Of a stretch of 64,000 nt of DNA, positions 34,701-44,259 are shown piece by piece. Every line of letters begins with the position of its first letter. Within the stretch, counting starts at the first letter, position 1. The DNA lies in NCBI GenBank assembly GCA_032716605.1, contig CM064545.1, positions 14,173,903-14,237,902 on the forward strand, read 5' to 3'. The DNA comes from Paralithodes platypus. Lineage: Eukaryota; Arthropoda; Malacostraca; Decapoda; Lithodidae. Under the pieces are notes generated by a model that did not search any database, was not told the DNA's origin, and worked only from the letters and a program-made list of their open reading frames with translations. Both the position numbers and the translations under genes were made by a program.

Positions 34701-35276
34701 AGGTGGAGTCACTAGTCCAGGAAATGACCACCAAGCATGTCATTGTCCCGGTCGATCCAACTTGCCCTGTTTTCACGTCCTGACTTTTTCTCGTGCCAAA
34801 GAGGGATAGTGTTCAAATGCGACCGGTAGTCGACCCATCGTGTTTGTACAACCACATTCACAATTCACCCTTCAGATGTTCACTGTCAATCACATTAGGC
34901 TAACACTTCCGCCACAAGGTTGGATGTGCTAGTTAGACCTGACAGACGCCTATTGGCATGTCCCTATCAACAAAAGGTTCCAGAAATTCCTCGCCTTGAG
35001 GATCAGGCAAGAGACTTATGTCTTTCAAAGAATGCCATTCGGGTTGAACCTGGCACCGAGAATATTCACAAAATTAGTCCGGCAGGCCCTCATGCCAATG
35101 TTAAATCAGGGGATCAAGGTGTTGTGGTACCTGGACGATTGGCTGGTAGTGGCGGAGTCAGAGAGTTTATGCAAAATCCATGTCAATCACAATATCAATC
35201 AAGTACAATCCCTAGGGTTCAAGGTCAACTTGGCAAAGTCACATCTTGTTCCCAAATGGGTAATTCACAGAGCTGG
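34701..35276 (+). pseudogene. DIRS-type reverse transcriptase
   Basis: Polymerase of the DIRS element. Leading motifs FLVPKRDSVQMRPVVDPSCL are spread over broken frames near 34780-34850. After a TAG near 34934 come LTDAYWHVPI, MPFGLNLAPRIFTKL, WYLDDWLV (active site) and LGFKVNLAKSHLVP. The frame is cut at 35276 by a 6 kb inserted block; its continuation is at 41283. YLDDW and LNLAPRIFT are typical of DIRS rather than gypsy RT. Confidence 0.85.
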
Positions 35277-35380
35277 GCACTTTAGCCAACACTTCCGCAA
35301 ATAGCCAATTCCGCCATGGCGGAAGTGTCATTTTGTTGGCTCATTAGCGTTGGCGTCAAAATGGCTGCCTATTTGCGGGT

Positions 35381-35896
35381 TTGAAGCTCTGGAAAGTACC
35401 TCCAAGTTGCAAACCTCGAGTCCGCAAAATTAAAATTCCAGCCGCCAGCCAGCCCTGGGCCGCTCCTGCAGCTCCCGCCAAAAAAAGTCACGTGACCAAG
35501 CCAACTACCTGTGTTCTGGAATCTAGGCCTATACATCAGCTCTTTACGTTTGTTCACTTACTTAGTAGCAAGCGTCGAGCTAACACCTACAACACACAGC
35601 AGTCCAAGAGTTCCAACCTGCTAGCACTTCAACTTTGTTTATATTTTCGGCCTATTGAAGTGAACATGGAGTCTACCATCATGCCTACCGCAGCTGCCAA
35701 CAGCATGGGGAGCAGTTCACTACCATCATCCGACAGTGATGCTGCAGAGCATGCAGAAATCGAGGACCTAAGCCACCCCTGGCCCCACCTAGAAATCTTC
35801 TATGGGCCTGTAATTACCAAGAAGATGTCTCTGGAGAAAGCCAGAATAATCTACCCTTGCAAAAACTGCAAGGCTAAATTGGCTTTTAACCTCTGA
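35381..35896 (+). pseudogene. BED-zinc-finger-like N-terminus, possible hAT transposase remnant
   Basis: A 171-codon frame. The last ~45 residues (HPWPHLEIFYGPV ... YPCKNCKAKLAF) resemble the start of a BED finger: aromatic HPWPHL followed by CxxC. The His pair that should complete the zinc site is missing because of a stop directly after AFNL. The likely start is Met at 35666 (MESTIMPTAA), since the preceding part looks non-coding. No catalytic hAT region follows. BED fingers are usual at the N-terminus of hAT transposases, so a broken hAT element is the best guess. Confidence 0.4.
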
Positions 35897-36435
35897 AGTG
35901 CGCATGGGGGTAATTAGACACCTCTCCCTGTGCGCATGTATTTGAGGTGTTTCCGTCACTAAAATATTCATTGTACCATTAATAGCATTAATACTTATCC
36001 ATATGCGCCTATTATGGGTTGATTATAAAGGTATTAACCTGAAACAACAATAAAACGAGTGAAAACAGCGTTTGGATGGTCAAAATCGGAGATATAGCCC
36101 GCGAGTTGTATAATGTATGGGTGAGGCAAGCTGCTTTCCCGCCAATTTCCCCCAAGGCCACTGAGACACAGTCGATCGATACTCTCTCTCTCTCTCTTGC
36201 ATTCGCTTGCTATCAGTGATGACCACACCCTGCAACCGGATTTCTAATGTTAGCACGAAAATATACCTCAGAATAAGGGAATAACAGGGAAAATAGGTGA
36301 TAACTGAAGGAGGAGGAAAGTGGGGAAGGAGGGGAGGTAGAGGACTGAGATTTTGCATGGCCCAGGGGCCAAACAAAAATAAAAATAAATGTTTTTTTTT
36401 TTTTTCGATGTCAAAAGTTGATTTTTTTTTCTCTG
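35897..36435. other. Unassigned spacer with CT and T runs
   Basis: A (CT)n run near 36183-36197 and T runs near 36390-36430; nothing coding. Confidence 0.4.
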
Positions 36436-36530
36436 ACTCTTAAGAGTCTCCCCGCAGTCCGCCGGGGGAACTCTTAAGAGTCTCCCCGCAGTCCGCCGGG
36501 GGAACTCTTAAGAGTCTCCCCGCAGTTCCC
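36436..36530. repeat. 34 bp tandem repeat, three units
   Basis: Units start at 36436, 36470 and 36504 with ACTCTTAAGAGTCTCCCCGC. The first two are identical and the third diverges at its end. Each unit holds the palindrome CTCTTAAGAG and a second short hairpin, CCCCGCAGTCCGCCGGGGG. Confidence 0.9.
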
Positions 36531-36714
36531 GGGTCGTACAGCGCGTACACCCTTTTAAGAGCCATTACCAGCACGTGAGTAAAGTCGAAGTGGTTAATTT
36601 TACCTAGCATAACTTTATAATCTAGCCTAATTTAAGATTAGGCCTATAAAGTTAGGCTATCGTTAATTTGATTGATAGCCTGTTAATGTTTTAACCGAAA
36701 CTAATGTTATTAGG

Positions 36715-37345
36715 CTAGGCTACCCTAATCCCATCAAAATGCCTCAAAGCATGTAGGCCTAGGCTAAGTCTAACTTCTATATAGCTATATAGCCTTGGCC
36801 TAGGTCTATAATAACTAATCCCATCAAAATGTCTCAAAGCATGTAGGCTAAATATTGCATGTTCTAACTTCTATATATAGCCTAGGCCTATAGGCTAATT
36901 ACTAATATAAGTAATTTTATTAGGCTAGGCCTAGGCTACCCTAATCCCATCAAAATGCCTCAAAGCATGTAGGCTAAATAATATTGCATGTTCTAACTTC
37001 TATATAGGCCTATATAGGCTAGCCTAGGCCTAGGTCTAGGCTATAATCAGTCAATCACTAATTCCATCAAAATGCCTCAAAGCATGTAGGCTAAATATTG
37101 CATGTTCTAACTTCTATATATATAGCCTAGGTCTAGGCTATAATCACTAATTCCATCAAAATGCCTCAAAGCATGTAGGCTAAATATTGCATGTTCTAAC
37201 TTCTATATATAATATACTGTATAGCCTAGGCCTAGGTCTAGGCTATAATCAGTCACTAATTCCATCAAAATGCCTCAAAGCATGTAGGCCTAGGCTAAAT
37301 ATTGCATGTTCTAACTTTTATGTATAGGCCTAGGCCTATAATCAC
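36715..37345. repeat. TAGGCCTAGGC-rich minisatellite, about six units
   Basis: CCATCAAAATG(C/T)CTCAAAGC recurs near 36731, 36820, 36946, 37062, 37157 and 37261, each followed by ATGTAGGC, ATTGCATGTTCTAACTT and an AT/TAGGCCTAGG-rich spacer. Unit length varies from about 90 to 125 bp, mostly in the palindromic GGCCTAGGCC part. It lies directly upstream of RTE copy B. Confidence 0.88.
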
Positions 37346-37376
37346 ACTCATTGTGTGACCTAACCTAACCCCCTAA

Positions 37377-40300
37377 CCCCCCCTGGGGGTTAGGGAATAG
37401 AATATGCCCCACGTGCCTTCTGCGTGTCGTAAGAGGCGACTAAAGAGGTTGGGTCGGTGGGCTTGCGACCCCCACCCGGAAAAAATATCGAAGCAAGGAA
37501 AAACGAACGAACAGCCTCGGATGCGGACGGAACCAACGTTGACGAACCACGACCGACTAAGGACATGCCTTCGGACATTCTGTGAATGGCTACGTGGAAT
37601 GTTAGTGGCATGAATGATGGCACAAAAGAGAGAGGTTCTGGAAGTGTTAGTGAATGCCAGGCTGGATGTATGTGGAATGACAGAGACCAAATGGAAAGGT
37701 TCAGATGTGAGAGAGTGGGAGTGTGGAATGGGTGTGTGTGCTGGAGTGAGTGAAGGAACAGCGAGAGAAGGTGCATGTTTGTTTGTAAGTAGCAAATGGA
37801 AGGAATGTGTAAGAGAGTATGGGTCTGTGGGTTCAAGGATTGTGTGGGTGAGAATGAAAGTAGGAATACAAACGTGGGTGATTGTATGCGTGTATGCCCC
37901 GACAGAGGATATACTTGAAAGAAAGAAAGAGGAGTTCTGGATGAATGTGGAGGCGTGCCTGGAGAAGTTTGACAAGAACGAAAGAATATTTCTGATTGGG
38001 GATATGAATGGTAAGGTGGGTGATAGGAAAGTTGAGGGAGTGGTGGGAGGGTGGGGGGTACCATCAGAGGTGAATGGGAATGGTAGTGCACTTGTGGACG
38101 TATGTGTGGGGAGGAGGCTGTGGATAGCCAACACCTTCTTCCGACACAGAATGATCCACAGGTACACGTGGAAACGGATGTTGACGATGAAGGATAAGAC
38201 AGTGGTGGAACGAAAGTCATTGATTGATTATGTATGTGTGGATGAACGAATGAAGAAATCTGTGATGGATGCTAGGGTGTATAGGGGTATTGGAGGGGGT
38301 CTGTCTGATCATTATGTAGTGGTAGCTAAGGTTAGGATACAAAAGAAGTGGGTGAGGAGAGCGGGAGGGAGGCGAGAGGAGGGTGGAATGGTGAGGAGGG
38401 TGGAGAGGTTGCAGGAGGAGGAAGTCAGGGAGGAGTACAGGAGAGCAGTGGAAAGACGACTAGGTGGGTTCGACCTGGAAGTTATGGAGGAAGTGGAGGA
38501 GATGAGCAAGGTGTTTAAGGATGAGATCTGTGCAGCATGTGAGGAGGTGTGTGGAGTGAGGAGAAGAGGGAGGGGAGTGAAAGGTACAGCATGGTGGACA
38601 GAAGAGGTAAGAATAGCTGTGGAAGAAAAGAAGAAAGCATATAGAGAGTGGTTGGGTAGTAGAGGGAATGAAGATTCCGAGAGGCAGAAACGAGCGAGGT
38701 ACGTGGAGAGTAAGAGGGTGGTGAAGAGAGTAGTGAAGGAAAGTAAGAGAAGAGTAGATGAGGAATTTGGAAGGAATCTGAGTGTAAAATGGAGGGAGAG
38801 TAAGAAACTGTTCTGGAAAGAAGTCAAGAAAGTTAGGGAAGGTAGCAAGGGAAACAGTAAGGGTGTGAAAGATAAGAATGGGAGAATGCTAGCCGAGAAG
38901 CAAGAGAGAGTCGAAAGATGGAGGGAGTACTTCAGTGAGTTGCTAAATGAAAGGAATGAAGAGCCAGCAAACATAGCTGGATATGGTATGGGAGGGAGAA
39001 GAAGAGAAGTAGTGGAGGAGGAGGTGGGGATCAGGAGGTCAGAAGTGTGGGAAGCCATGAAAAGAGTGAAGTTGGGGAAAGCACCAGGAACAGATGGAGT
39101 GTGTGGGGAAATGTTGAGGTATGGTGGTGAGATAGTGATAGAATGGGTATGGAAAATGTGCAAACTAGCATGGGAGAAGGGGAGTGCACCCGATGACTGG
39201 AAGACTGACATAATAGTCCCCCTATATAAGGGCAAAGGGGAAAGAGGAGTGTGTGGTAACCACCGAGGAATATGTCTTCTAAGCGTAGTAGGGAAGGTAT
39301 ACAGTAGGGTAGTGATTGAGAGAGTGAGAGTGAGAACGGAGAAATGGATAGGCGACGAGCAGGGAGGTTTTAGGAAGGGAAGAGGATGTGTAGATCAGAT
39401 TTTTACCCTGAATTGTGTTGTGGAGAAGTATCTGGAGAAGAAACAAAAGGTGTATGTTGCCTTTATGGACTTAGAGAAGGCCTATGATAGAGTGGATAGA
39501 GAAGGTTTGTGGAAAGTACTTAGAATATACGGAGTAGAGGGCAAGTTGCTGAAAGCAGTGAAGAGCATGTATGAGGGTGCAAAGGCGGCAGTACGTGTGG
39601 AGAGTGAGCAGAGCGAGTTCTTTGACCTGAATGTTGGTTTGAAACAGGGGTGTGTGATGTCCCCGTGGTTGTTTACTGTATATATGGATGGAGTTATGAA
39701 AGAAATACTATCAAGAGCAGTGGATGTTGGTGTATCGCTGAAAAGGGAGGGAATTGAGTGGAAGCTACCTATACTGCTGTTTGCGGATGATACAGTTCTG
39801 ATGAGTGATAATGAATGGGAGTTGCAGGGTCTGGTAAATGAGTTTGGAACAGTGTGCGAAAAACGGAATTTGAAGGTAAATATGGGGAAGAGCAAGGTTA
39901 TGGTCTTCGAAAGGGGTGAAGTCACAGAGTGTGAGGTGAAGCTGAACGGTCAGGCTATGGAGATCGTCAACTCTTTTAAGTATCTGGGCAGTGTGTTGAG
40001 TAAAGATGGGACTATGGATGAAGAGGTGCGGGAGAGGGTACAACAGGGGAAGAGGGTTGTAGGAACGCTAAAAGCAGTAACAAGAAATAGGGTGGTCAGT
40101 ATGGAAGTGAAGAAGTCCTTGCATGACAGTGTGGTAATCCCGACACTGACTTACGGAAGCGAAGCATGGACGTTGGTTGAGAGACTCAGACCAAGAGTGA
40201 GAGCAGTGGAAATGAATTACTTAAGGAGTGCGTGCGGAGTTACATGGAGGGATAGACAGACTAATGAGGAAGTAAGAAGGTGTGGTGTGGAGGTAGATGT

Positions 40301-40584
40301 GCTGGAAAGTGTGAAAAGGAACAACTTGAGATGGTTCGGCCATATGGAACGTATGGAAAGCGAGAGAATGACTAAGAGGGTGTACGAGAGCGAGGTGGAG
40401 GGACAGAGGGGGAGAGGTAGACCGAATATGAGGTGGAAGGATGGAGTGAGGAACTACATGAACGAAGGCGGTGCTGGTTGGGGGGAGGGGCGTCGACTGA
40501 CTGGGGACAGAGGTGCATGGGGGCGGTTCGTTCGTGGCCACCCCTTCGGGGATCACGGCGTCAGGCAATAGATAGATAGATAGA
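37377..40584 (+). mobile_element. Full-length RTE-type LINE, copy B
   Basis: 3.2 kb, starting CCCCCCTGGGGGTTAGGG and ending in (TAGA)n. Nearly identical to copy A. It is inserted next to the minisatellite; the target duplication is not clear because the left flank is C-rich. Confidence 0.92.
37614..40571 (+). CDS. RTE ORF2 protein: endonuclease and RT, 985 codons open
   Basis: The longest ORF in the window and close to the full size of RTE proteins. Endonuclease motifs TETKW, GDMNGKVG and SDHYVV are in the first ~230 residues. RT runs from about residue 480 to 760, with GKAPGTDGVCGEM, GGFRKGRGCVDQ, FMDLEKAYDRVD, LKQGCVMSPW and FADDTVLM. The C-terminal domain ends GDHGVRQ. However, the first endonuclease strand (MATWNVSGM, 37587 on) is out of frame: relative to copy A there is a stop at 37582 and a 2-base loss near 37630. 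The ATG at 37614 is therefore a fallback, and endonuclease activity is doubtful although RT appears intact. Confidence 0.92.
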   Translation: MMAQKREVLEVLVNARLDVCGMTETKWKGSDVREWECGMGVCAGVSEGTAREGACLFVSSKWKECVREYGSVGSRIVWVRMKVGIQTWVIVCVYAPTEDILERKKEEFWMNVEACLEKFDKNERIFLIGDMNGKVGDRKVEGVVGGWGVPSEVNGNGSALVDVCVGRRLWIANTFFRHRMIHRYTWKRMLTMKDKTVVERKSLIDYVCVDERMKKSVMDARVYRGIGGGLSDHYVVVAKVRIQKKWVRRAGGRREEGGMVRRVERLQEEEVREEYRRAVERRLGGFDLEVMEEVEEMSKVFKDEICAACEEVCGVRRRGRGVKGTAWWTEEVRIAVEEKKKAYREWLGSRGNEDSERQKRARYVESKRVVKRVVKESKRRVDEEFGRNLSVKWRESKKLFWKEVKKVREGSKGNSKGVKDKNGRMLAEKQERVERWREYFSELLNERNEEPANIAGYGMGGRRREVVEEEVGIRRSEVWEAMKRVKLGKAPGTDGVCGEMLRYGGEIVIEWVWKMCKLAWEKGSAPDDWKTDIIVPLYKGKGERGVCGNHRGICLLSVVGKVYSRVVIERVRVRTEKWIGDEQGGFRKGRGCVDQIFTLNCVVEKYLEKKQKVYVAFMDLEKAYDRVDREGLWKVLRIYGVEGKLLKAVKSMYEGAKAAVRVESEQSEFFDLNVGLKQGCVMSPWLFTVYMDGVMKEILSRAVDVGVSLKREGIEWKLPILLFADDTVLMSDNEWELQGLVNEFGTVCEKRNLKVNMGKSKVMVFERGEVTECEVKLNGQAMEIVNSFKYLGSVLSKDGTMDEEVRERVQQGKRVVGTLKAVTRNRVVSMEVKKSLHDSVVIPTLTYGSEAWTLVERLRPRVRAVEMNYLRSACGVTWRDRQTNEEVRRCGVEVDVLESVKRNNLRWFGHMERMESERMTKRVYESEVEGQRGRGRPNMRWKDGVRNYMNEGGAGWGEGRRLTGDRGAWGRFVRGHPFGDHGVRQ

Positions 40585-41282
40585 TTGTATTAGTGTCAAG
40601 TAGAAAGTGTTAATTTTGAAAGTATCATATAGGCCTAGACTAAATTTACCCTACAATAAAATTGTATTAAATTTTGATCTGAAGCTAGGCCTTTATTCTG
40701 AGCATTAACATTAATAGGCCTAGGCTACTTTCTATTAAATTACTTAATCTATCTAAAGTAGACCTATCTAGGCGTATATAGCCTATTGCCATTCCCAAAG
40801 GGGGGACCACGAATGAATCGCCTCCTTGCACCTCTGTGATCTGGCGTACCTCCTCCTGAATGGCGCGGAATTGCGAATACTGATTATTACTGAAGCACTC
40901 TCCCCATAAACAAGTTGCCCCAACGTTTTACTGCCCATGTGGACAAACTAAGTGGCCTATGCTATATATATTAACCCTTTCACTGCGGGTGACGTTCTGG
41001 AATGTTTTGGCAATTTACAGCAATTTCCAGGCTTTAAAAGCCTGTATGTATATCCTTGAGGTCCATGGAAGTTGGGGAACATTATATTTAAGTAAATATA
41101 TATATTTATTGACATTAGAGATTGAATTTATTGATTTACCCTTGATTCTGTAGTTTAAATTTAAAATTAATAAAAAACGGTTTGCGTTTGCATATTTGCA
41201 TTTGAGGACTAGAAATTTCACAAGGTTTGCACATTTGTGTTTGCTGAAGTTATGTTCTGGGTTTGCTGATTTATGTTTGCTG
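40585..41282. other. Unassigned right part of the inserted block
   Basis: Contains a ~50 bp antisense RTE-like scrap at 40790-40840 (GGGGACCACGAATGAATCGC), a piggyBac-like start TTAACCCTTTCACTGCGGG at 40972 without a partner, and short TTTGC/ATTTG-rich repeats at 41175-41285. Confidence 0.4.
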
Positions 41283-42390
41283 GCTGGTCTGGGACACAGC
41301 CAACCCTCAGTCAGAGTGTGGACAACCGCAACAAATTTCGAAAGAAATTGTGTGTTTCTCCACAGTCTGAACATGACGAGAAGGACCTGGGAGTCTCTTG
41401 TCGGCTCTCTCAACTGGATTCAACTAACTGTAAAGTTGGGCCGGTTGAAAGCAAAGAGATTAATCTTGGAAGGAAACAAATATTTCCCGCTATTGCCGGC
41501 GGGAAAATTGTGGAAAATTCCTCCATTAATTCACAACTTACTGTTGGTCTGGGTGAGGAGAGAAATATTGCACTCAATAATGACGTGGGTTTCTCCCCCA
41601 CCTACGGTATGGGCAGATACAGATACTTCAAGGACAATAGGCTGGGGTTATCAGTCAAACCTAGGCCATCAAGGTCAAGGTCTTTGGTCCCAAACCGAGA
41701 ATTGTCATATCAATGAGCAAGAGCTTTTAGTCCCTTTGTTTTTCCTTCAAACTCACGGCTCCTCCTTGTGGGGGAAATCAGTAGCTTTTCGAATGGACAA
41801 TTTGAATGCGGTGCACTGCATTCAAAAGCAATGGTCAACGAGGTCTCGGAAGTTGCTAGAGTTGTCAGAGAAGATTTTTGCTCTGGCCGAAGAGCTGAGC
41901 ATTCATCTTCATGCATCATACCTCCCAGGCGTAGCGAACGTAGCAGACGCGACAGAGCACCAAAGTAGTATGGGCAATCAAGCAAAGCATCTTCAACAAG
42001 ATGATTGCAGAGCCGTACCATCCACAAGTGGATCTATTCGCGTCCAAGGAAAACTACAGACTCCCTCTCTACCTAACCCGCCGGGAACTGAATCCGGCGG
42101 GGGGTCCAGACGCATTGTTGGAGGACTGGAACAGGTGGAATTTCATCTATCTTTTTCCGCCTCCCGACGCTTCACTCATGTGTCAGGTAGTTCACAAACT
42201 ACGGGGTTACCGGGGCTTAGTCTCGATGATCGCGCCTCTTTGGCCGGCTCAGGTGTGGTACCACCAGTTGAAAACATGGTGCGAGAACCCGGTGTCGCTC
42301 CCGGCCTCGTCCTTCCACTTGGAGACAATTGGCAACCTAGAGACCACGCTGACTTTTACCTTTTGGACATTCAAAATGCCAAATGGTTAA
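41283..42390 (+). pseudogene. DIRS-type RNase H region
   Basis: Continues the DIRS polyprotein after the RT. The frame starting at 41196 contains TRRTWESLVGSLNWIQL, then TDTSRTIGWGY (Asp), INEQELLVPLFFL (Glu), FRMDNLNAVHCI (Asp) and HASYLPGVANVADA, the RNase H acidic set. Near 41950 the frame shifts, and from about 42001 the DIRS-specific continuation PYHPQVDLFASKENYRLPLY and IYLFPPPDASLMCQVVHKL follows to 42390. The last part adjoins the recombinase in a third frame. Confidence 0.85.
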
Positions 42391-42540
42391 CTCCATATGG
42401 AGAGAGTGTTACTAATAAATTTCTTAATCAGTATACTATGTTTACCAGGAGACAATATCAATCACATTGGAAAACGTTTTCACAACTTGGAAATTAGAAA
42501 CGACGCAAACGGATGCATCAGTAGCTTTGGTTTTTAAATA

Positions 42541-43509
42541 CAGTAAAAGTACGTTAATCCGACGACCGATGATTCGAATCTCCCAATAGTCCGAATTTTT
42601 CAATTTGAGGCCAAATCCGAATTCACCTGATGGTCCGAATTTCAAGAAGTCCCAAAGTCCCCTTTTTGAGGCATTAGGCCACTCAAATGACACATAATGG
42701 AGCACACACATATCATATGTTCATGAATTCACTTTAAAAGTTTACCATTGTCATTGTAGCCTATTACCTACTTCAAAACATTCAGATTAATGGTCAAAGG
42801 AAGCTACTGATATAAACGTAAACACCTTCGTCTTCTTCTTCTTCCACATCGTCTGCTAGAGAGTTTGTTTTGCTCTTGAACGCATCCTTGGGACGCTCCG
42901 ATGCGCTACTGGCTTGCACCGCATTTTCTGCAAGCGCATTCAGTCTTGAGCTTGAAAACGCACCTTTGGACGTATTAGTCTTGAGCTTGAAAACGCACCT
43001 TTGGACGTTCCGATACGCTACTATTTATAGTTCAGTGATCGGAGCGTCCCAAGGGTGCTTTCAAGACAACAAGACAAGGGTGCTTTCAATACAATATAAT
43101 ATAACAGAGCACGTCACAAAAGGAAAATCACAAAAGGAAAATTACAAGAACCTCTCAGGGAAGTGCCGTTGTTAAGGCATTACTTCCCGAACCACATCTG
43201 ATCTTCAAGAGCAAGACAAACTCGCTAGTAGACGGAAGAAGAAGAAGACGTTTATATCAGCAGATTCCTTTGACCATTAATCTGAATGTTTTGAAGTAGG
43301 TAATAGGCTACAATGACAATGGTAAACTTTTGAAATGATTTCATGAACATATGAGATGTGTGTGTGCACCATTGTGTCATTTGGGTGGCCTAATGCCTCA
43401 ATGTTTTCGTCATACACAGGTTCATAGGGGTAAAGTCCGATAATCCGAAAAATCCACTAATCCGAACGAGGGCCGGTCCGCTGCCCTTCGGATTAACGGA
43501 AGTTTACTG
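42541..43509. mobile_element. pogo/Tigger-type foldback MITE (T2), copy 2
   Basis: Ends CAGTAAAAGTACGTTAATCC and GGATTAACGGAAGTTTACTG, TA at 42539-42540 and 43510-43511. It is nearly identical to 17774-18720 but has a ~30 bp internal duplication near 42945-42975 (TCTTGAGCTTGAAAACGCAC twice). It is inserted in a DIRS recombinase codon. Confidence 0.9.
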
Positions 43510-43766
43510 TACTTGGACTATTTGTTTGAACAACAACGCCTTTCTGTAGTTACGCTGAAGAATCATCTGTCTGCCATTAGAACTCCCTTTTACGACCTTA
43601 CAGGTCTATCCATACCGCAGGCGGAGGATAAAGGGTTCATGAGGGCATGTTTCAAGCTTCGCCCACCACCCCGTCAGCTCATGCCTACCTGGTCACTGGA
43701 CAAAGCTTTGTCTTTGCTTCATTCGTGCAAGTATAATCTCGCGCCGGATTTTGACTCATTATTAAC

Positions 43767-44236
43767 CCCTCAGACCCGGCTATGTATTCCATACCGAAAC
43801 CCGGGGGTTTTGGCCGAAAAACGTCTATGCCTAGGCTACCGTATCTTTGTTATTTTGACTGCTTCCGCATTCCCGCGCATCCCCAAGCGTAGATGTGTTT
43901 CGTACCTGTAGAATGGCGTTGAGTAGAGCTCTCTAAGTCAACTGGTTCAGTTGTGATGACGATTTCCGTGGAGATAACTTTGTGGCGATATCAGCCACTT
44001 ATCATTACTTTTCACTACTTAACAATAACATACAGGCACACACGAACAAGGACGCCTCTCCTTCTTGTGGTCGGAGATGCGCGGCGTCGGTCCAACCGGC
44101 TGTTGTTTACATGCGTCGGATGGACGGCTTTCAAAACAAGCTTACAGGCTTTCAAGCTGCCGGAGCCTCAGAGCCCTTCCGGGTTCCGCGGGGGTATTTT
44201 TTATGGATGCCTCAGAGCCCAACCGGGTCTGAGGGG
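43767..44236 (+). mobile_element. piggyBac-type TTAA MITE (P1)
   Basis: 470 bp between TTAA at 43763-43766 and 44237-44240. Ends CCCCTCAGACCCGG and CCGGGTCTGAGGGG are perfect inverted repeats. It lies in the DIRS recombinase, whose frame is continuous across it. Confidence 0.92.
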
Positions 44237-44259
44237 TTAAAGAAGGCTATGTTCCTTAT

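Larger units (their letters stand above)
35277..41282. mobile_element. 6 kb composite block inserted into DIRS between RT and RNase H
   Basis: DIRS coding stops within GCTGG at 35272-35276 and resumes after GCTGG at 41283-41287, in a compatible frame. The block holds a BED-like ORF, two tandem repeats and a full RTE. It is probably several insertions, the outermost perhaps a hAT-type DNA element; no outer inverted repeats were found. Confidence 0.6.

Noticed and set aside
36183..36197. CRISPR-like or regulatory meaning for short repeats such as (CT)n, (GTT)n, (TAGA)n and (ATA)n
   Set aside because: They are ordinary microsatellites or element tails; no spacer-repeat architecture is present.
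37373..38220. Long reverse-strand ORFs opposite the RTE coding region (also 23877-24709, 38312-39235, 60687-61667)
   Set aside because: They repeat opposite every RTE copy and reflect the G-rich, A-rich codon use of the sense strand; composition is Ser/Pro/Leu-rich with no domain.
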